NCBI GenBank assembly: GCA_022729275.1
Contig: JALDAH010000006.1
Location: 1-26,104, forward strand
Direction: 5' to 3'
Length of the DNA: 26,104 bases
Origin: Candidatus Nanoanaerosalina archaeon
Lineage (GTDB): Archaea > Nanohalarchaeota > Nanosalinia > Nanosalinales > Nanoanaerosalinaceae
In this document: piece after piece, positions 13,317 to 21,872 of the stretch
Layout of the letters: each line of letters opens with the position of its first letter
How positions within the stretch are numbered: the first letter of the stretch is position 1
Translations under genes and position numbers: made by a program
Notes under the pieces: model-generated
Databases searched by the model: none
What the model was told of the DNA's origin: nothing
Seen by the model: the letters and a program-made list of their open reading frames with translations, nothing else

Positions 13317-14684
13317 TTATATTTGTTTCTCAATCCATTTCTTCATGGTTTTCCTGTCCTTGTTCTCTTTCTCTTTTTCGAGAAGCTCTTCCAGGTCCAC
13401 CTCATCTATGTTATCTTCAACCAACTTTTTTATTTCTGAAATGTTCATTTTTGCAAGTTCATCGTAATCTATATCCGCCCTAGACCTCTCGACTTTCTCC
13501 AACTCCTTTTTCTTTTCTCTCTCCTCTATTTTCTTCTGCTTTTCTTCTTGAATCTTTTTTCTTTTCTCCTCTATTTCTTTAAGAACTGATTCAGGAGCTT
13601 TTCCAGGTTTAGCTGTTAATTCAAGGTTTCCTGTTCCCATAGGGATTACTTGTCCAAGTATTATGTTTTCGACAACCGATTTTAGAGGATCGACCTCTCC
13701 TTCAATCGCGGCAGTCGTCACATGTTTTTTAGTTTCTTCAAAAGCAGCTCTCGCAAATACAGAATCCTTTGAGCCACAGATACCGTATCTTGTAGCTCCA
13801 TTTATTTCTCCATCTTTTGTCATGGTGTCTGATATGAGAAGCAGCCATCTATCATCAACTGCCATTCCCTGTTCATCCAGAGTCTTCCTCATCTCCCTAT
13901 ATATCAGATTTCTGGTTGCTTCTATACCGAAGACTTTTTTGAACTGGAATATGTCGTTGCAAACAGTCCTGGTATCATCCACATTTTCCAACCTTAGAAC
14001 TTTTTTGAGATTTATACCTGCGGTCTGAACTCTCCATTCACCGTCTTCTTCAAGTATCACAACGTCTTCAATACTTTTGAATCCGTGAAGCCTGTAATCC
14101 ATTATCTTTGCTTTTATGTCCTGCAGATCTTTCAGACTGTAATCATCCTTATCCGGAGTTATCGTGAGTTCATAATCATCTACTTCTATATTTAAATCGT
14201 ATTTGCCCTTTAGTTCGTCCACAACCTCATCAACATCCATCCTGTACTCTTCCAAAATTTCAGGATTTAAAACGAATTTCATCTCCAGCATCGTCAAATC
14301 GATTGTGTCCTCCGAAACAAGATCTCCCAGATTGACTTCTTTTATCTTTGCAGCTATTTCCTTTGCTTCTTCCTTTGTTCTGTGCCCTTCTTTGAGATAT
14401 ATATTCATGATAGGAGTTTTCGGATTTCTCCTGGCGTTTATTACCTCTATAAGTCTTGGAAGACCCTGTGTGATAGATACTTTTGCAGCTCCTGCACTGT
14501 GGTATGTTTCCATTGTCATCTGAGTTGCTGGTTCGGATATGGACTGCGCTGCAACAAGGCCTATGGCCTCTCCAGGTTCAAAAAGCATTTCCCTGTACTT
14601 CTTTTTAAGTTCTTCCTGGTTTGGACTATCCCTGTACTTTTCAGGGAGTTCTTCAACATCTATCGTGGTATCTTGTTCTGCCAT
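13317..14684 (-). CDS. rpoA2: RNA polymerase subunit A'' (Rpo1C), with long C-terminal extension
   Basis: A protein of 455 residues from the ATG at 14684, set by GGTGAT 10 nt after the rpoA' stop. It carries the C-terminal part of the largest subunit, including the trigger loop (about 47-70) and the SVFARAAFEETKKH and GQVIPMGTG blocks near 309-352. Known A'' proteins normally end soon after the GTG motif. Here about 95 further residues follow, first a Lys/Glu-rich coiled coil (about 365-402), then a small helical segment with D-L-E-E-L-L and R-K-T. The trigger loop reads SEPATQMTMETYHSAG: the catalytic-loop His is kept, but the position that is Asn or Arg in most polymerases is Glu. The split from A' is a normal archaeal trait, not a frameshift. 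Confidence 0.94.
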   Translation of the reverse strand: MAEQDTTIDVEELPEKYRDSPNQEELKKKYREMLFEPGEAIGLVAAQSISEPATQMTMETYHSAGAAKVSITQGLPRLIEVINARRNPKTPIMNIYLKEGHRTKEEAKEIAAKIKEVNLGDLVSEDTIDLTMLEMKFVLNPEILEEYRMDVDEVVDELKGKYDLNIEVDDYELTITPDKDDYSLKDLQDIKAKIMDYRLHGFKSIEDVVILEEDGEWRVQTAGINLKKVLRLENVDDTRTVCNDIFQFKKVFGIEATRNLIYREMRKTLDEQGMAVDDRWLLLISDTMTKDGEINGATRYGICGSKDSVFARAAFEETKKHVTTAAIEGEVDPLKSVVENIILGQVIPMGTGNLELTAKPGKAPESVLKEIEEKRKKIQEEKQKKIEEREKKKELEKVERSRADIDYDELAKMNISEIKKLVEDNIDEVDLEELLEKEKENKDRKTMKKWIEKQI

Positions 14685-14694
14685 CTTGATCACC

Positions 14695-17124
14695 TCAGTC
14701 AGAGACCAGTTCACCTCTATCAGATTTTGAAGGATCTATACCATCCTCTCCAGCCTTAAACTGGACTACAGTTCCATCAGATGCCATCACTGAACGGTTC
14801 TCCTCAACTTTTAGATCCTGCAAAGCGTTTGAAATCCTACGGTACATGTATCCCGAAGTCCTTGTTCTGAGAGACTGATCCATCAGTCCCTCCCTACCTG
14901 ACATTATCTCGAAAAACATTTCATCCGGTTCAAGTCCGTTGAATATAGATGATGCAACGAAACCTCTGGCCCGAGGGCTGAGATCTTTCTTCTTGAAATG
15001 AGGGAGGTTTCTGTCCTTGAAACCTCTAGATATTCTTTCTCCTCTCACGGTTTCCTGCCCCATCAAACCTGCCATAATCGACAGGTTGGTCATTGAACCC
15101 CTTGCACCGGACTCTGCCATGATTCTCGAGGAGTTCTCAGGTATCTCCCTGTCAACAATCTCCTCAACCTCGGTTGATATGGATCTCAGTTCCGATACAA
15201 GCTTCACTTCAAGAGTCTCTTCCTCGGTTTTACCTGTCAGGGGCTCTATTTCACCCTTTTCATATTTCTCTATCAGCTTGTTAGCTTCTTCAACTCCCTT
15301 CTGTATCTCTTTTTCTATCTCTTCACTTCCCTTGTCAGAGACCTCAAGGTCGGAAGTACTTATTGAAAAACCTCTTCTGTCGAGGTATTTGATACCCAGC
15401 TTTGTCACCTGATCTATAAACTTCTGTGTTTCATCCTTGTCATATTCTAGAAGAAGCTGGTTCAGTATTTCCCCTCCATAGTCTCCTACAAGGTCTTCGT
15501 CTAACACTCCTTCGACAAATTCACCGTCTTTTATCACCGCTTTTTTATTCTCTATGTTTATCTTTTCCGGTATGAAAAGCGATATTATTTCCTTACCTGT
15601 CAGAGTTTCCTTTTCTGGAAGTTCTTTGTCGTAAGCACCTGTCGCCGTAATAAGGTTGTAAGCTTTATCTCTTGGGATTTCATCGTCTTTACTCAAAAGA
15701 TAAAGACCGGATATATGATCCTGCATCATGCCCACAATAGGTCCACCGAACTTTGGTGATTTGATATGATTACTAACTTCCAGGAGCTCTTCTGCTTCAG
15801 CTCTTGCCTCCTCTGTCTGAGGTATATGTAAGTTCATCTCGTCACCGTCAAAGTCAGCGTTGTAAGGCGGACAAACAGCAAGATTTATTCTGAATGTTTT
15901 GTAAGGCATCACTTTAACTCTGTGACCCATCATTGAGTTTCTGTGAAGTGAGGGCTGTCTGTTGAAAAGCACGACGTCTCCATCTATCAGGTGTCGTTCT
16001 ACTTTGTAGCCAGGTTCAAGCTCTTCTAATATCATTTCCTTGTTCTTCTCGGTCAGTTTCTTTTTGGTTCCATCATCCCTGAAAATGTAGTTGACACCGG
16101 GATGTTTCTCAGGACCGTTTTCAATCCATTGCTTGACTTTTCCCATGTTGTCTTCCTTGACCTTTACAGGTATGGTCAGTATCTTTGCTATGTCTTCTGG
16201 TACACCTACCTCGTTCAAATCTATGTTTGGATCAGGGGATATAACGGTTCTTGCGGAGAAGTTCGCTCTTTTACCGATAAGGTTCTGTCTGAACCTACCT
16301 TCTTTTCCTTTAAGCCTTCCTACAAGCGATTTTAGGCTTCTTCCTGATCTGTGCCTTGCAGGAGGTATTCCCGAAATTGAGTTGTCGTACATTGTGGAAG
16401 AGTGGTACTGCAAGAGTTCCCAGAGATCTGAAATAATGAAGTCAGGGGCTTCTATCTCTATGTTGTTCCTCAGCCTCTGGTTTATCCTTATAACGTCAAC
16501 CAGTTTGTGTGTGAGGTCGTCTTCAGACCTTTGACCTGTTTCTAGTGTTATGGAAGGTCTTATAGTTACGGGTGGAACAAGCAGGTTTTCTATTATCAAC
16601 CATTCAGGTCTTCCACCTTTCACACCTAATTTTTCAGCTGTCTCATTTGGTATTTTCTTAAATCTCTCTTTTATCACATCGGGTGTGAGCTGTTTACCGT
16701 CCTCGTAGTAGCTGTAAGGTTTTTCAAAATCTATATCTATTTTCTCGGTTCCACATTCCGGACACGTGCTCATCCTGTTGCTTTTTCTGAGTGATTTGTC
16801 CTCATTTTTCATCAAAAGTGTCTGACACTCGTTACATGTGAATCTCAGAAGGTTTCTTATTTTTTTAGCATAAAGAACGTTTACTACAGGTTTTGCGAGG
16901 TCTATATATCCAAAATGACCTTTGCACTCTCTCATCCTGCCTCCGCATGTTCTACAAACCATACCAGGATCCAGTACACCAAGAGAAGGATCCATTACTC
17001 CTCCCTCTATAGGATATCCGTCAGCATCGTAAACTTCTGCCTTGCTTATTCTTTTGACCGCCATGTTTCTGATCTTTTCTGGATTCATCAGTCCGAACTT
17101 GATACTTTTTACTTTATTTGGCAT
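14695..17124 (-). CDS. rpoA1: RNA polymerase subunit A' (Rpo1N)
   Basis: A protein of 809 residues, somewhat shorter than the roughly 870 common in euryarchaea. The N-terminal zinc site is C57-x2-C60-x6-C67-x2-H70, and a second CxxC pair set lies at about 97-124 (CNEC, CPEC). The catalytic loop NADFDGD, which holds the three aspartates for the active-site magnesium, is at 422-428, preceded by NRQPSLHRNSMMGH. The start ATG at 17124 has GGTGATAACT directly before it, so the in-frame GTG at 17133 is part of the ribosome-binding site. It begins exactly 10 nt after the rpoB' stop. Confidence 0.97.
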   Translation of the reverse strand: MPNKVKSIKFGLMNPEKIRNMAVKRISKAEVYDADGYPIEGGVMDPSLGVLDPGMVCRTCGGRMRECKGHFGYIDLAKPVVNVLYAKKIRNLLRFTCNECQTLLMKNEDKSLRKSNRMSTCPECGTEKIDIDFEKPYSYYEDGKQLTPDVIKERFKKIPNETAEKLGVKGGRPEWLIIENLLVPPVTIRPSITLETGQRSEDDLTHKLVDVIRINQRLRNNIEIEAPDFIISDLWELLQYHSSTMYDNSISGIPPARHRSGRSLKSLVGRLKGKEGRFRQNLIGKRANFSARTVISPDPNIDLNEVGVPEDIAKILTIPVKVKEDNMGKVKQWIENGPEKHPGVNYIFRDDGTKKKLTEKNKEMILEELEPGYKVERHLIDGDVVLFNRQPSLHRNSMMGHRVKVMPYKTFRINLAVCPPYNADFDGDEMNLHIPQTEEARAEAEELLEVSNHIKSPKFGGPIVGMMQDHISGLYLLSKDDEIPRDKAYNLITATGAYDKELPEKETLTGKEIISLFIPEKINIENKKAVIKDGEFVEGVLDEDLVGDYGGEILNQLLLEYDKDETQKFIDQVTKLGIKYLDRRGFSISTSDLEVSDKGSEEIEKEIQKGVEEANKLIEKYEKGEIEPLTGKTEEETLEVKLVSELRSISTEVEEIVDREIPENSSRIMAESGARGSMTNLSIMAGLMGQETVRGERISRGFKDRNLPHFKKKDLSPRARGFVASSIFNGLEPDEMFFEIMSGREGLMDQSLRTRTSGYMYRRISNALQDLKVEENRSVMASDGTVVQFKAGEDGIDPSKSDRGELVSD

Positions 17125-17134
17125 AGTTATCACC

Positions 17135-18928
17135 TCATTGCTCCTCCATTTCTATTTTTGGATCTATCATCATCGATTTCAGCTCGTTTAACATCAATAA
17201 GAATGCTTGAGGAACTTCTATGTCAGATACTTCACTGCTGTTACAGTTTGGACAGTACTTTTTGTCCTCCTGTCTATCATATACACCCACCTCTCCACAC
17301 CGGTCACATACATATGATATAGTGGAGTCAGATCCGAACCTTTCTTTCAGCAGCAGAGCTGAACCGTGTCCTACAAGGACGTCTTTTTCCATTTCTCCAA
17401 GTCTCAGACCACCTTCTCTGGCTCTTCCAGCGGTTGGCTGTTTTGTAAGAAGTGTTACAGGTCCTCTTGCTCTGGCATGAATCTTGTCCTCAACCATGTG
17501 ACTTAGCTTCAGATAAAAACCAGGACCTATAAATATTTCGGCATCTCTCTTCTCTCCTGTTATTCCATCGTACATCTCTTCTTTTCCATCGTATCTGAAA
17601 CCTTTTTCCTTGAGTGTCTCCCTCAATTCATCCTCTTTTTCGTTATGAAATACTGTTCCATCTACTTTTTCTCCTCTCAGAGCTGCTGCTTTTCCTCCAA
17701 TTATCTCTATTAGCTGCGAAACTGTCATACGACTAGGTATTGCGTGTGTTGATAGTATTATATCGGGTGTTATTCCTTCGCCTGTGAAGGGCATGTTTTC
17801 TTCCGGAACGATAAGTCCGATCACACCTTTCTGTCCGTGTCTTGTTGCGAACTTGTCTCCCAGTTGAGGAATCCTTTCAGACCTGATCTTGGTCTTTATT
17901 AGCTTGTTTCCATCCTCTCCCTCTGTTATCATTACCTTGTCTACTATACCTGATTCTCCATGCCTAACTGTTTTTGAGGTCTCTCTTTCAGCTGCAAGCC
18001 CCATTTTAACTTCTTCAGAGCTTCCAAGAAACTTAGGTGGAGAAGTCTTTCCTACCAGTACGTCTCCTTCTTCGACCTCTGTTTCAGGATTCACTAGTCC
18101 ATCAGGATCGAGCTTTTTGTAAGCATCTTCGGATTTAAAACCTCTTGTATCCTTATCAGGTATTTTTATGGAGTCCTTCTGCCCTCCCCAATACCTTCTT
18201 GACTCTGTGGAGTAAGTTCTGAAGTGGTGACTTCTTTTCACACCCCTTTCTATGGATGATTTGTTAAATATGACTGCGTCCTCTATGTTGTAACCTTCAA
18301 AACTTGAGATAGCTATAACGAGATTCTGTCCCACAGGATGGTTTCCAAGTATCTCTTTAAAAGTTCTTGTCTCTACTATAGGGTGCTGAGGGTATGTCAA
18401 GATGTTCGACTGAGTATCGAAACGTGTGTGAAAGTTCAGTGAAGGAAGTCCAAGACCCTGCCCGATCATCTTTGCACCGTAGTTAACACGATCTCCTCGG
18501 TTGTAGTTCGCGAATACAACGGTAGATGCAGAAAGACCGTGTGTAGTAGCAGGATCCAGTTCCATGTGAGTATGTTCCTTGGTTACCTTCTCTTCATTCA
18601 TTGCCACAAGAGCGTTTTCTTCTTCTTCAGCATCAAGGTATTCTATGATTCCTTCATCAACAAGATCCTGTATAGTTATCTCTTTTTTATTTATCTTCTC
18701 GACATGTTTTTCATTCAGAAGTGATTCTCCATCTTCCACTATTACAAGAGGTCTTCTCACCCTGTTGCTGTCAGTGAGAACCCTTAGTTCATCTTTATCT
18801 TCTGCATAACTGATGTTGACCTGAGTGTTTATTTCTCCATTCCTCCTTCTTTCCACAAGTTTATCCCTGAGTTCTTTTGTTTTTTCTGTTCTTCCAACGA
18901 ATATTCCATCTAGGTATACGTTTCCCAT
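17135..18928 (-). CDS. rpoB1: RNA polymerase subunit B' (Rpo2C)
   Basis: A protein of 597 residues holding the C-terminal half of the second-largest subunit. Visible blocks are GYNIEDAVIFNKSSIERG, KFATRHGQKGVIG, IGGKAAALRGE, GRAREGGLRLGEMEKD and a C-terminal zinc site (C-x2-C ... C-x2-C at about 541-562). Together with B'' it forms one wall of the active cleft. The split of B into B'' and B' occurs in many euryarchaea and is not a broken gene. The start ATG at 18928 is 10 nt after the rpoB'' stop, with GAGGTGATAAAG between. Confidence 0.97.
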   Translation of the reverse strand: MGNVYLDGIFVGRTEKTKELRDKLVERRRNGEINTQVNISYAEDKDELRVLTDSNRVRRPLVIVEDGESLLNEKHVEKINKKEITIQDLVDEGIIEYLDAEEEENALVAMNEEKVTKEHTHMELDPATTHGLSASTVVFANYNRGDRVNYGAKMIGQGLGLPSLNFHTRFDTQSNILTYPQHPIVETRTFKEILGNHPVGQNLVIAISSFEGYNIEDAVIFNKSSIERGVKRSHHFRTYSTESRRYWGGQKDSIKIPDKDTRGFKSEDAYKKLDPDGLVNPETEVEEGDVLVGKTSPPKFLGSSEEVKMGLAAERETSKTVRHGESGIVDKVMITEGEDGNKLIKTKIRSERIPQLGDKFATRHGQKGVIGLIVPEENMPFTGEGITPDIILSTHAIPSRMTVSQLIEIIGGKAAALRGEKVDGTVFHNEKEDELRETLKEKGFRYDGKEEMYDGITGEKRDAEIFIGPGFYLKLSHMVEDKIHARARGPVTLLTKQPTAGRAREGGLRLGEMEKDVLVGHGSALLLKERFGSDSTISYVCDRCGEVGVYDRQEDKKYCPNCNSSEVSDIEVPQAFLLMLNELKSMMIDPKIEMEEQ

Positions 18929-18938
18929 CTTTATCACC

Positions 18939-20396
18939 TCATCTCTTCACTCCTTCATCTTCAAGCTCCTGTTTCAAAACGTTTTTATTCATCTCATTCA
19001 TTCCGGTGGTTACTTCACACTGGATTGCCAGGTGTTTCCTTAATCCTATGTTCATACCTTCAGGAGTTTTTACAGGACAAAGACGTCCCCAGTGCGTGGG
19101 ATGCAACTCTCTTGCCTCGAAGTGCTGCCTCTGAGATGAAAGAGGAGACACAACATTTCTTAGATGCGCAAGGGTTTTCATCCTGTTACCTCTCTCAAGC
19201 CTCTGAGCCACACCGGTTCTTCCACCAACCCAGTTACCTGTAGCCATCGCTGACATTATCTGGCTAGTCATTGTGTTTGCAACAACTGTGGATTGTAGGC
19301 TTGGAAGCCTTCCTCTCTTGGCGGATTTCTGGAAGTTGTACTTCATCCTCGCTACGAAACCCCATTTACCGAGAAAAACAGATCTGAACTGCATCTCCAA
19401 GAGATCTCCTGCAAGGTTTAACCTCTTGTTGGCATAATGATCCATATCATCTTCCTTGATATCTCCTTTTCCAAGTGCTATAACATTCTTTATCATTGTT
19501 CCTAAAAATCTGGCTTTTTCCTTTTTGTCTTCGGGTTCTCTTCCAAGGTGAGGTAGAAGGTATCTGTCCAGTATTTCTTTCACTCTTTCTTGCCTGTTCT
19601 TGTTTATACCTGATTTCCTTCCTATATAGTCAAGTGCGTCTTCAACCGTTTCAACATCGTTTTCATATATGTTTAGGTAGATATCTCCGGAGTACTTTTC
19701 TGATATATGCTGGATGATGTCCCTGTCGGTTTCAAGTCCACAAGCCCTCATTATTACGACTGCAGGAACCTTCTTTACATTAGCAAATGAAATGTTAACT
19801 ATACCATCCTTCTTCCTTGTTAGAACATGTCTCTGCACGTAACCGGTTCTTTCGGAGTTGATCCTACATATTTCTTCCTCTCCATCTAACTGGTATATCG
19901 GCTTGTTGTTCACCAGTTCCTCCATCGAGACGATTACCTTTTCAGAACCGTTGACTATGAAGTATCCCCCGGTATCTTCGGGATCTTCACCTATCTCTAT
20001 TCTTTCTTCTTCAGTCATGCTGCTTGTAGGACATATGTCTGACCTGACCATGACAGGTATCTCTCCTATTGTAACTGTCTCCGTAGGCTGTTTTATCCCT
20101 TCAAATATAGGGGTCATCTCAACGTTAACTCTTGCGGAATATGTGAGATCTCTCATTCTTGCTTCATTAGGAGTTATCTGAAGCATGGATCCATCTGCCT
20201 CTTTAACTATAGGTTTTCCTATTTCGACATCTCCAAGCTTTATGATAAGTTCTTCTCCGCCTGGTAAATCCGGCTGTATTTCTCCTATATCATTAATAAT
20301 TTTCTGGATTCTCGTGTTTACGAATTTATTATAAGAATCTATGTGGTGGTCTACTAGGCCTTCGCCCACCATCTGTTCCAAAAACTTCTTTTCCAT
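18939..20396 (-). CDS. rpoB2: RNA polymerase subunit B'' (Rpo2N)
   Basis: A protein of 485 residues corresponding to the N-terminal half of RpoB: protrusion, lobe and fork regions. Conserved stretches include GGYFIVNGSEKVIVSMEEL (about 142-160) and the near C-terminal fork block VSPLSSQRQHFEARELHPTHWG with RLCPVKTPEG. It ends where B'' subunits normally end, shortly after NIGLRKHLAIQ. The ATG at 20396 follows GGAGGCTAAT. It lies 27 nt after rpoH. Confidence 0.97.
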   Translation of the reverse strand: MEKKFLEQMVGEGLVDHHIDSYNKFVNTRIQKIINDIGEIQPDLPGGEELIIKLGDVEIGKPIVKEADGSMLQITPNEARMRDLTYSARVNVEMTPIFEGIKQPTETVTIGEIPVMVRSDICPTSSMTEEERIEIGEDPEDTGGYFIVNGSEKVIVSMEELVNNKPIYQLDGEEEICRINSERTGYVQRHVLTRKKDGIVNISFANVKKVPAVVIMRACGLETDRDIIQHISEKYSGDIYLNIYENDVETVEDALDYIGRKSGINKNRQERVKEILDRYLLPHLGREPEDKKEKARFLGTMIKNVIALGKGDIKEDDMDHYANKRLNLAGDLLEMQFRSVFLGKWGFVARMKYNFQKSAKRGRLPSLQSTVVANTMTSQIMSAMATGNWVGGRTGVAQRLERGNRMKTLAHLRNVVSPLSSQRQHFEARELHPTHWGRLCPVKTPEGMNIGLRKHLAIQCEVTTGMNEMNKNVLKQELEDEGVKR

Positions 20397-20423
20397 CTTT
20401 ATTAGCCTCCGGGGAGCTTAAAT

Positions 20424-20660
20424 CTATCTGTTAACGACTACTCTATAATAGTCCGTTTTTCCTGCTGTAGGGGAGTTTCTCTTTATGTGCACTACATCAC
20501 CAGTTTCCAGATCCATTTTTTTGGCAACAGCATCGTTCTTTTTTATCTTCGGAAGATTTTCCTTTTCTATACCGAATTTTTCTAGAAGCTGTTTTACCTG
20601 TTTTTCATCCATTTTTTCGTGTTCCGGAACCAGTTCATGTTCTCTAATATTTATTGCCAT
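20424..20660 (-). CDS. rpoH: RNA polymerase subunit H (Rpo5)
   Basis: A protein of 78 residues, the usual size for archaeal RpoH, which corresponds to the C-terminal domain of Rpb5. It begins MAINIREHELVPEHE, typical of the family (H-x-L-V-P-x-H), and ends with the conserved G-D-V-V-H-I-K-R-x-S-P-T-A-G-x-x-x-Y-Y-R-V-V. The ATG at 20660 is chosen over a longer open frame reaching to 20792, because conservation begins there and GGGGGT lies 10-15 nt upstream. It is the first gene of the RNAP cluster, as in most archaea. Confidence 0.95.
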   Translation of the reverse strand: MAINIREHELVPEHEKMDEKQVKQLLEKFGIEKENLPKIKKNDAVAKKMDLETGDVVHIKRNSPTAGKTDYYRVVVNR

Positions 20661-20697
20661 AGGTGAGCATACCCCCTTCTTACCTTTTTTTGTTTTT

Positions 20698-20731
20698 TTG
20701 CATAGAAAGGTCTCTTTCAAATCACATGCAA
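20698..20731 (-). promoter_or_regulatory. Stem-loop in the leader of the RNAP operon
   Basis: In the predicted leader of rpoH, minus-strand TTGCAT pairs with ATGCAA (6 bp) around an inner GAAAG/CTTTC stem (5 bp) with loop AGAC. It is followed by an A-rich single-stranded run and then the GGGGGT upstream of the start codon. It could regulate translation or processing; this is inferred from base pairing only. Confidence 0.4.
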
Positions 20732-20755
20732 GATAGCAATAATTTTTAGACACAA

Positions 20756-20767
20756 TTTTTATAAAGG
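20756..20767 (-). promoter_or_regulatory. TATA box of the RNAP operon (rpoH promoter)
   Basis: Minus-strand CCTTTATAAAAA is a strong archaeal TATA box. Transcription would start near 20735, about 75 nt before the rpoH ATG. That is an unusually long leader for this window, where most promoters lie 25-45 nt from the start. Confidence 0.6.
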
Positions 20768-20946
20768 TATCAAGGGATTGGATGTTTTTCAATGCTGATT
20801 TGTGGTTTTAGATAAATCCTATTTTTTAATATAGCATATTGTCAGAATATAATGGAGGAATATGTTGTTTCTTATTACATATATCCTATTATCTTGTTCA
20901 AGGAAACGGTCATGATTTGAATCAGAGCCTTACGAAACCCTAAAAG

Positions 20947-20956
20947 TTATTTAAAA
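20947..20956 (+). promoter_or_regulatory. TATA box of the LPF membrane-protein operon
   Basis: TTATTTAAAA lies about 38 nt upstream of the ATG at 20990, and AGGTGTGA (20978-20985) is the ribosome-binding site. The region between this and the divergent rpoH promoter (about 180 nt) holds nothing else I can support. Confidence 0.5.
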
Positions 20957-20989
20957 CAGTTTTACAAATTACTACATAGGTGTGAAAAA

Positions 20990-21835
20990 ATGGAGTTTTT
21001 TAATAAGATTATGGTTGTTGCTTTGATAGTTATTATGTTACTGCTTGGTGCGCCTATTTTGTGGGGAGCAGTAGGCGAAGTTCGGGATAGATCTCCTAGA
21101 TTCGTTTCAAGAGCTGATAATGGGGTCGATTTATTGACTAATTATTATGAACAAGGTCCTTCTGTTGAAACAGGTGCTGAACTTGTGAGATATTTGGTAC
21201 TGCCTTTCTTGTTAGTATGGACGTTGATTTACGGTGTTCTTGAGGGCGGTGGAGGAAGATACCTTCCTAACAAGGTGATAATGCCTTTATCAGTTCTTCT
21301 TTCGATAACTTCAGTGTTTAGCGGAGCATTCGTAACTATATCTCTAGCTGTAAACTACTTTGGAGCTCTAGGAATATTCTTTGTTGGATTCTACGTCTTA
21401 TTCCTTGGAGTTGGAGCGTTCGTAAGGGAGAAAAATTGGGAGTACAAATCAGAGATAGAAAGGATGAATTACAAAGAAAGCTATTTACAGTCAGAGGCGG
21501 ACAGGTTGGGAAAAAAAATCCTGAAGAACCTGAAAAAATCAAATCATGGAGGTTTTTTGATCCCTTCAGGGGTTGGAGCTACTAAGTCTGTTGGTTCTAA
21601 CTACAATAATGATGTACAGAGATTTGAAGGTAGAGCATTAACTGACTTAGATAAATTAAAAGATGATATGAACAAAGCGAGGAAGAAAGTTAAAGAAGCA
21701 GAGGACGATGCTCATTCTCTGAGACATGACCATAAAATTTTGAAATACATGGGTAATATCATTAATCTGTCTAAAAAATTCAACAGGATAGACACTAAAG
21801 AAGAGAAACATATTAACGATATGAATAAAAATTAA
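20990..21835 (+). CDS. Membrane protein with LPF signature and coiled-coil tail (paralogue 1)
   Basis: A protein of 281 residues. An N-terminal hydrophobic helix (7-27) is followed by a polar, probably extracytoplasmic segment (28-65). A three-helix block follows (67-84, 95-121, 124-145), then a highly charged tail (146-281) predicted to form coiled coils in the cytoplasm. The helix at 71-84 reads LPFLLVWTLIYGVL and aligns with the same element in the two following membrane proteins. A glycine-rich patch (EGGGG) and then P-N-K-V sit after it, where the other two have K-I-x-L-F. The start has a good AGGTGTGA site. I do not recognise a named family. Tandem paralogues and pilin-like neighbours suggest a structural role in a membrane complex. 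Confidence 0.75.
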   Translation: MEFFNKIMVVALIVIMLLLGAPILWGAVGEVRDRSPRFVSRADNGVDLLTNYYEQGPSVETGAELVRYLVLPFLLVWTLIYGVLEGGGGRYLPNKVIMPLSVLLSITSVFSGAFVTISLAVNYFGALGIFFVGFYVLFLGVGAFVREKNWEYKSEIERMNYKESYLQSEADRLGKKILKNLKKSNHGGFLIPSGVGATKSVGSNYNNDVQRFEGRALTDLDKLKDDMNKARKKVKEAEDDAHSLRHDHKILKYMGNIINLSKKFNRIDTKEEKHINDMNKN

Positions 21836-21872
21836 TAAAAAGGCTTGACAAAGAAATAATTAGGTGGAATAA

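Noticed and set aside
13317..17124. rpoA appearing as two frames, possibly a broken gene
   Set aside because: The A'/A'' split is general in archaea, and the junction has a normal stop, ribosome-binding site and ATG.
17135..20396. rpoB appearing as two frames, possibly a frameshift
   Set aside because: The break is at the known B''/B' split of many euryarchaea, and each part has its own start with a GGAGG or GGTGAT site.
20661..20792. N-terminal extension of RpoH to 20792
   Set aside because: The extension crosses the TATA box, has no similarity to RpoH, and the family start is at the ATG at 20660.
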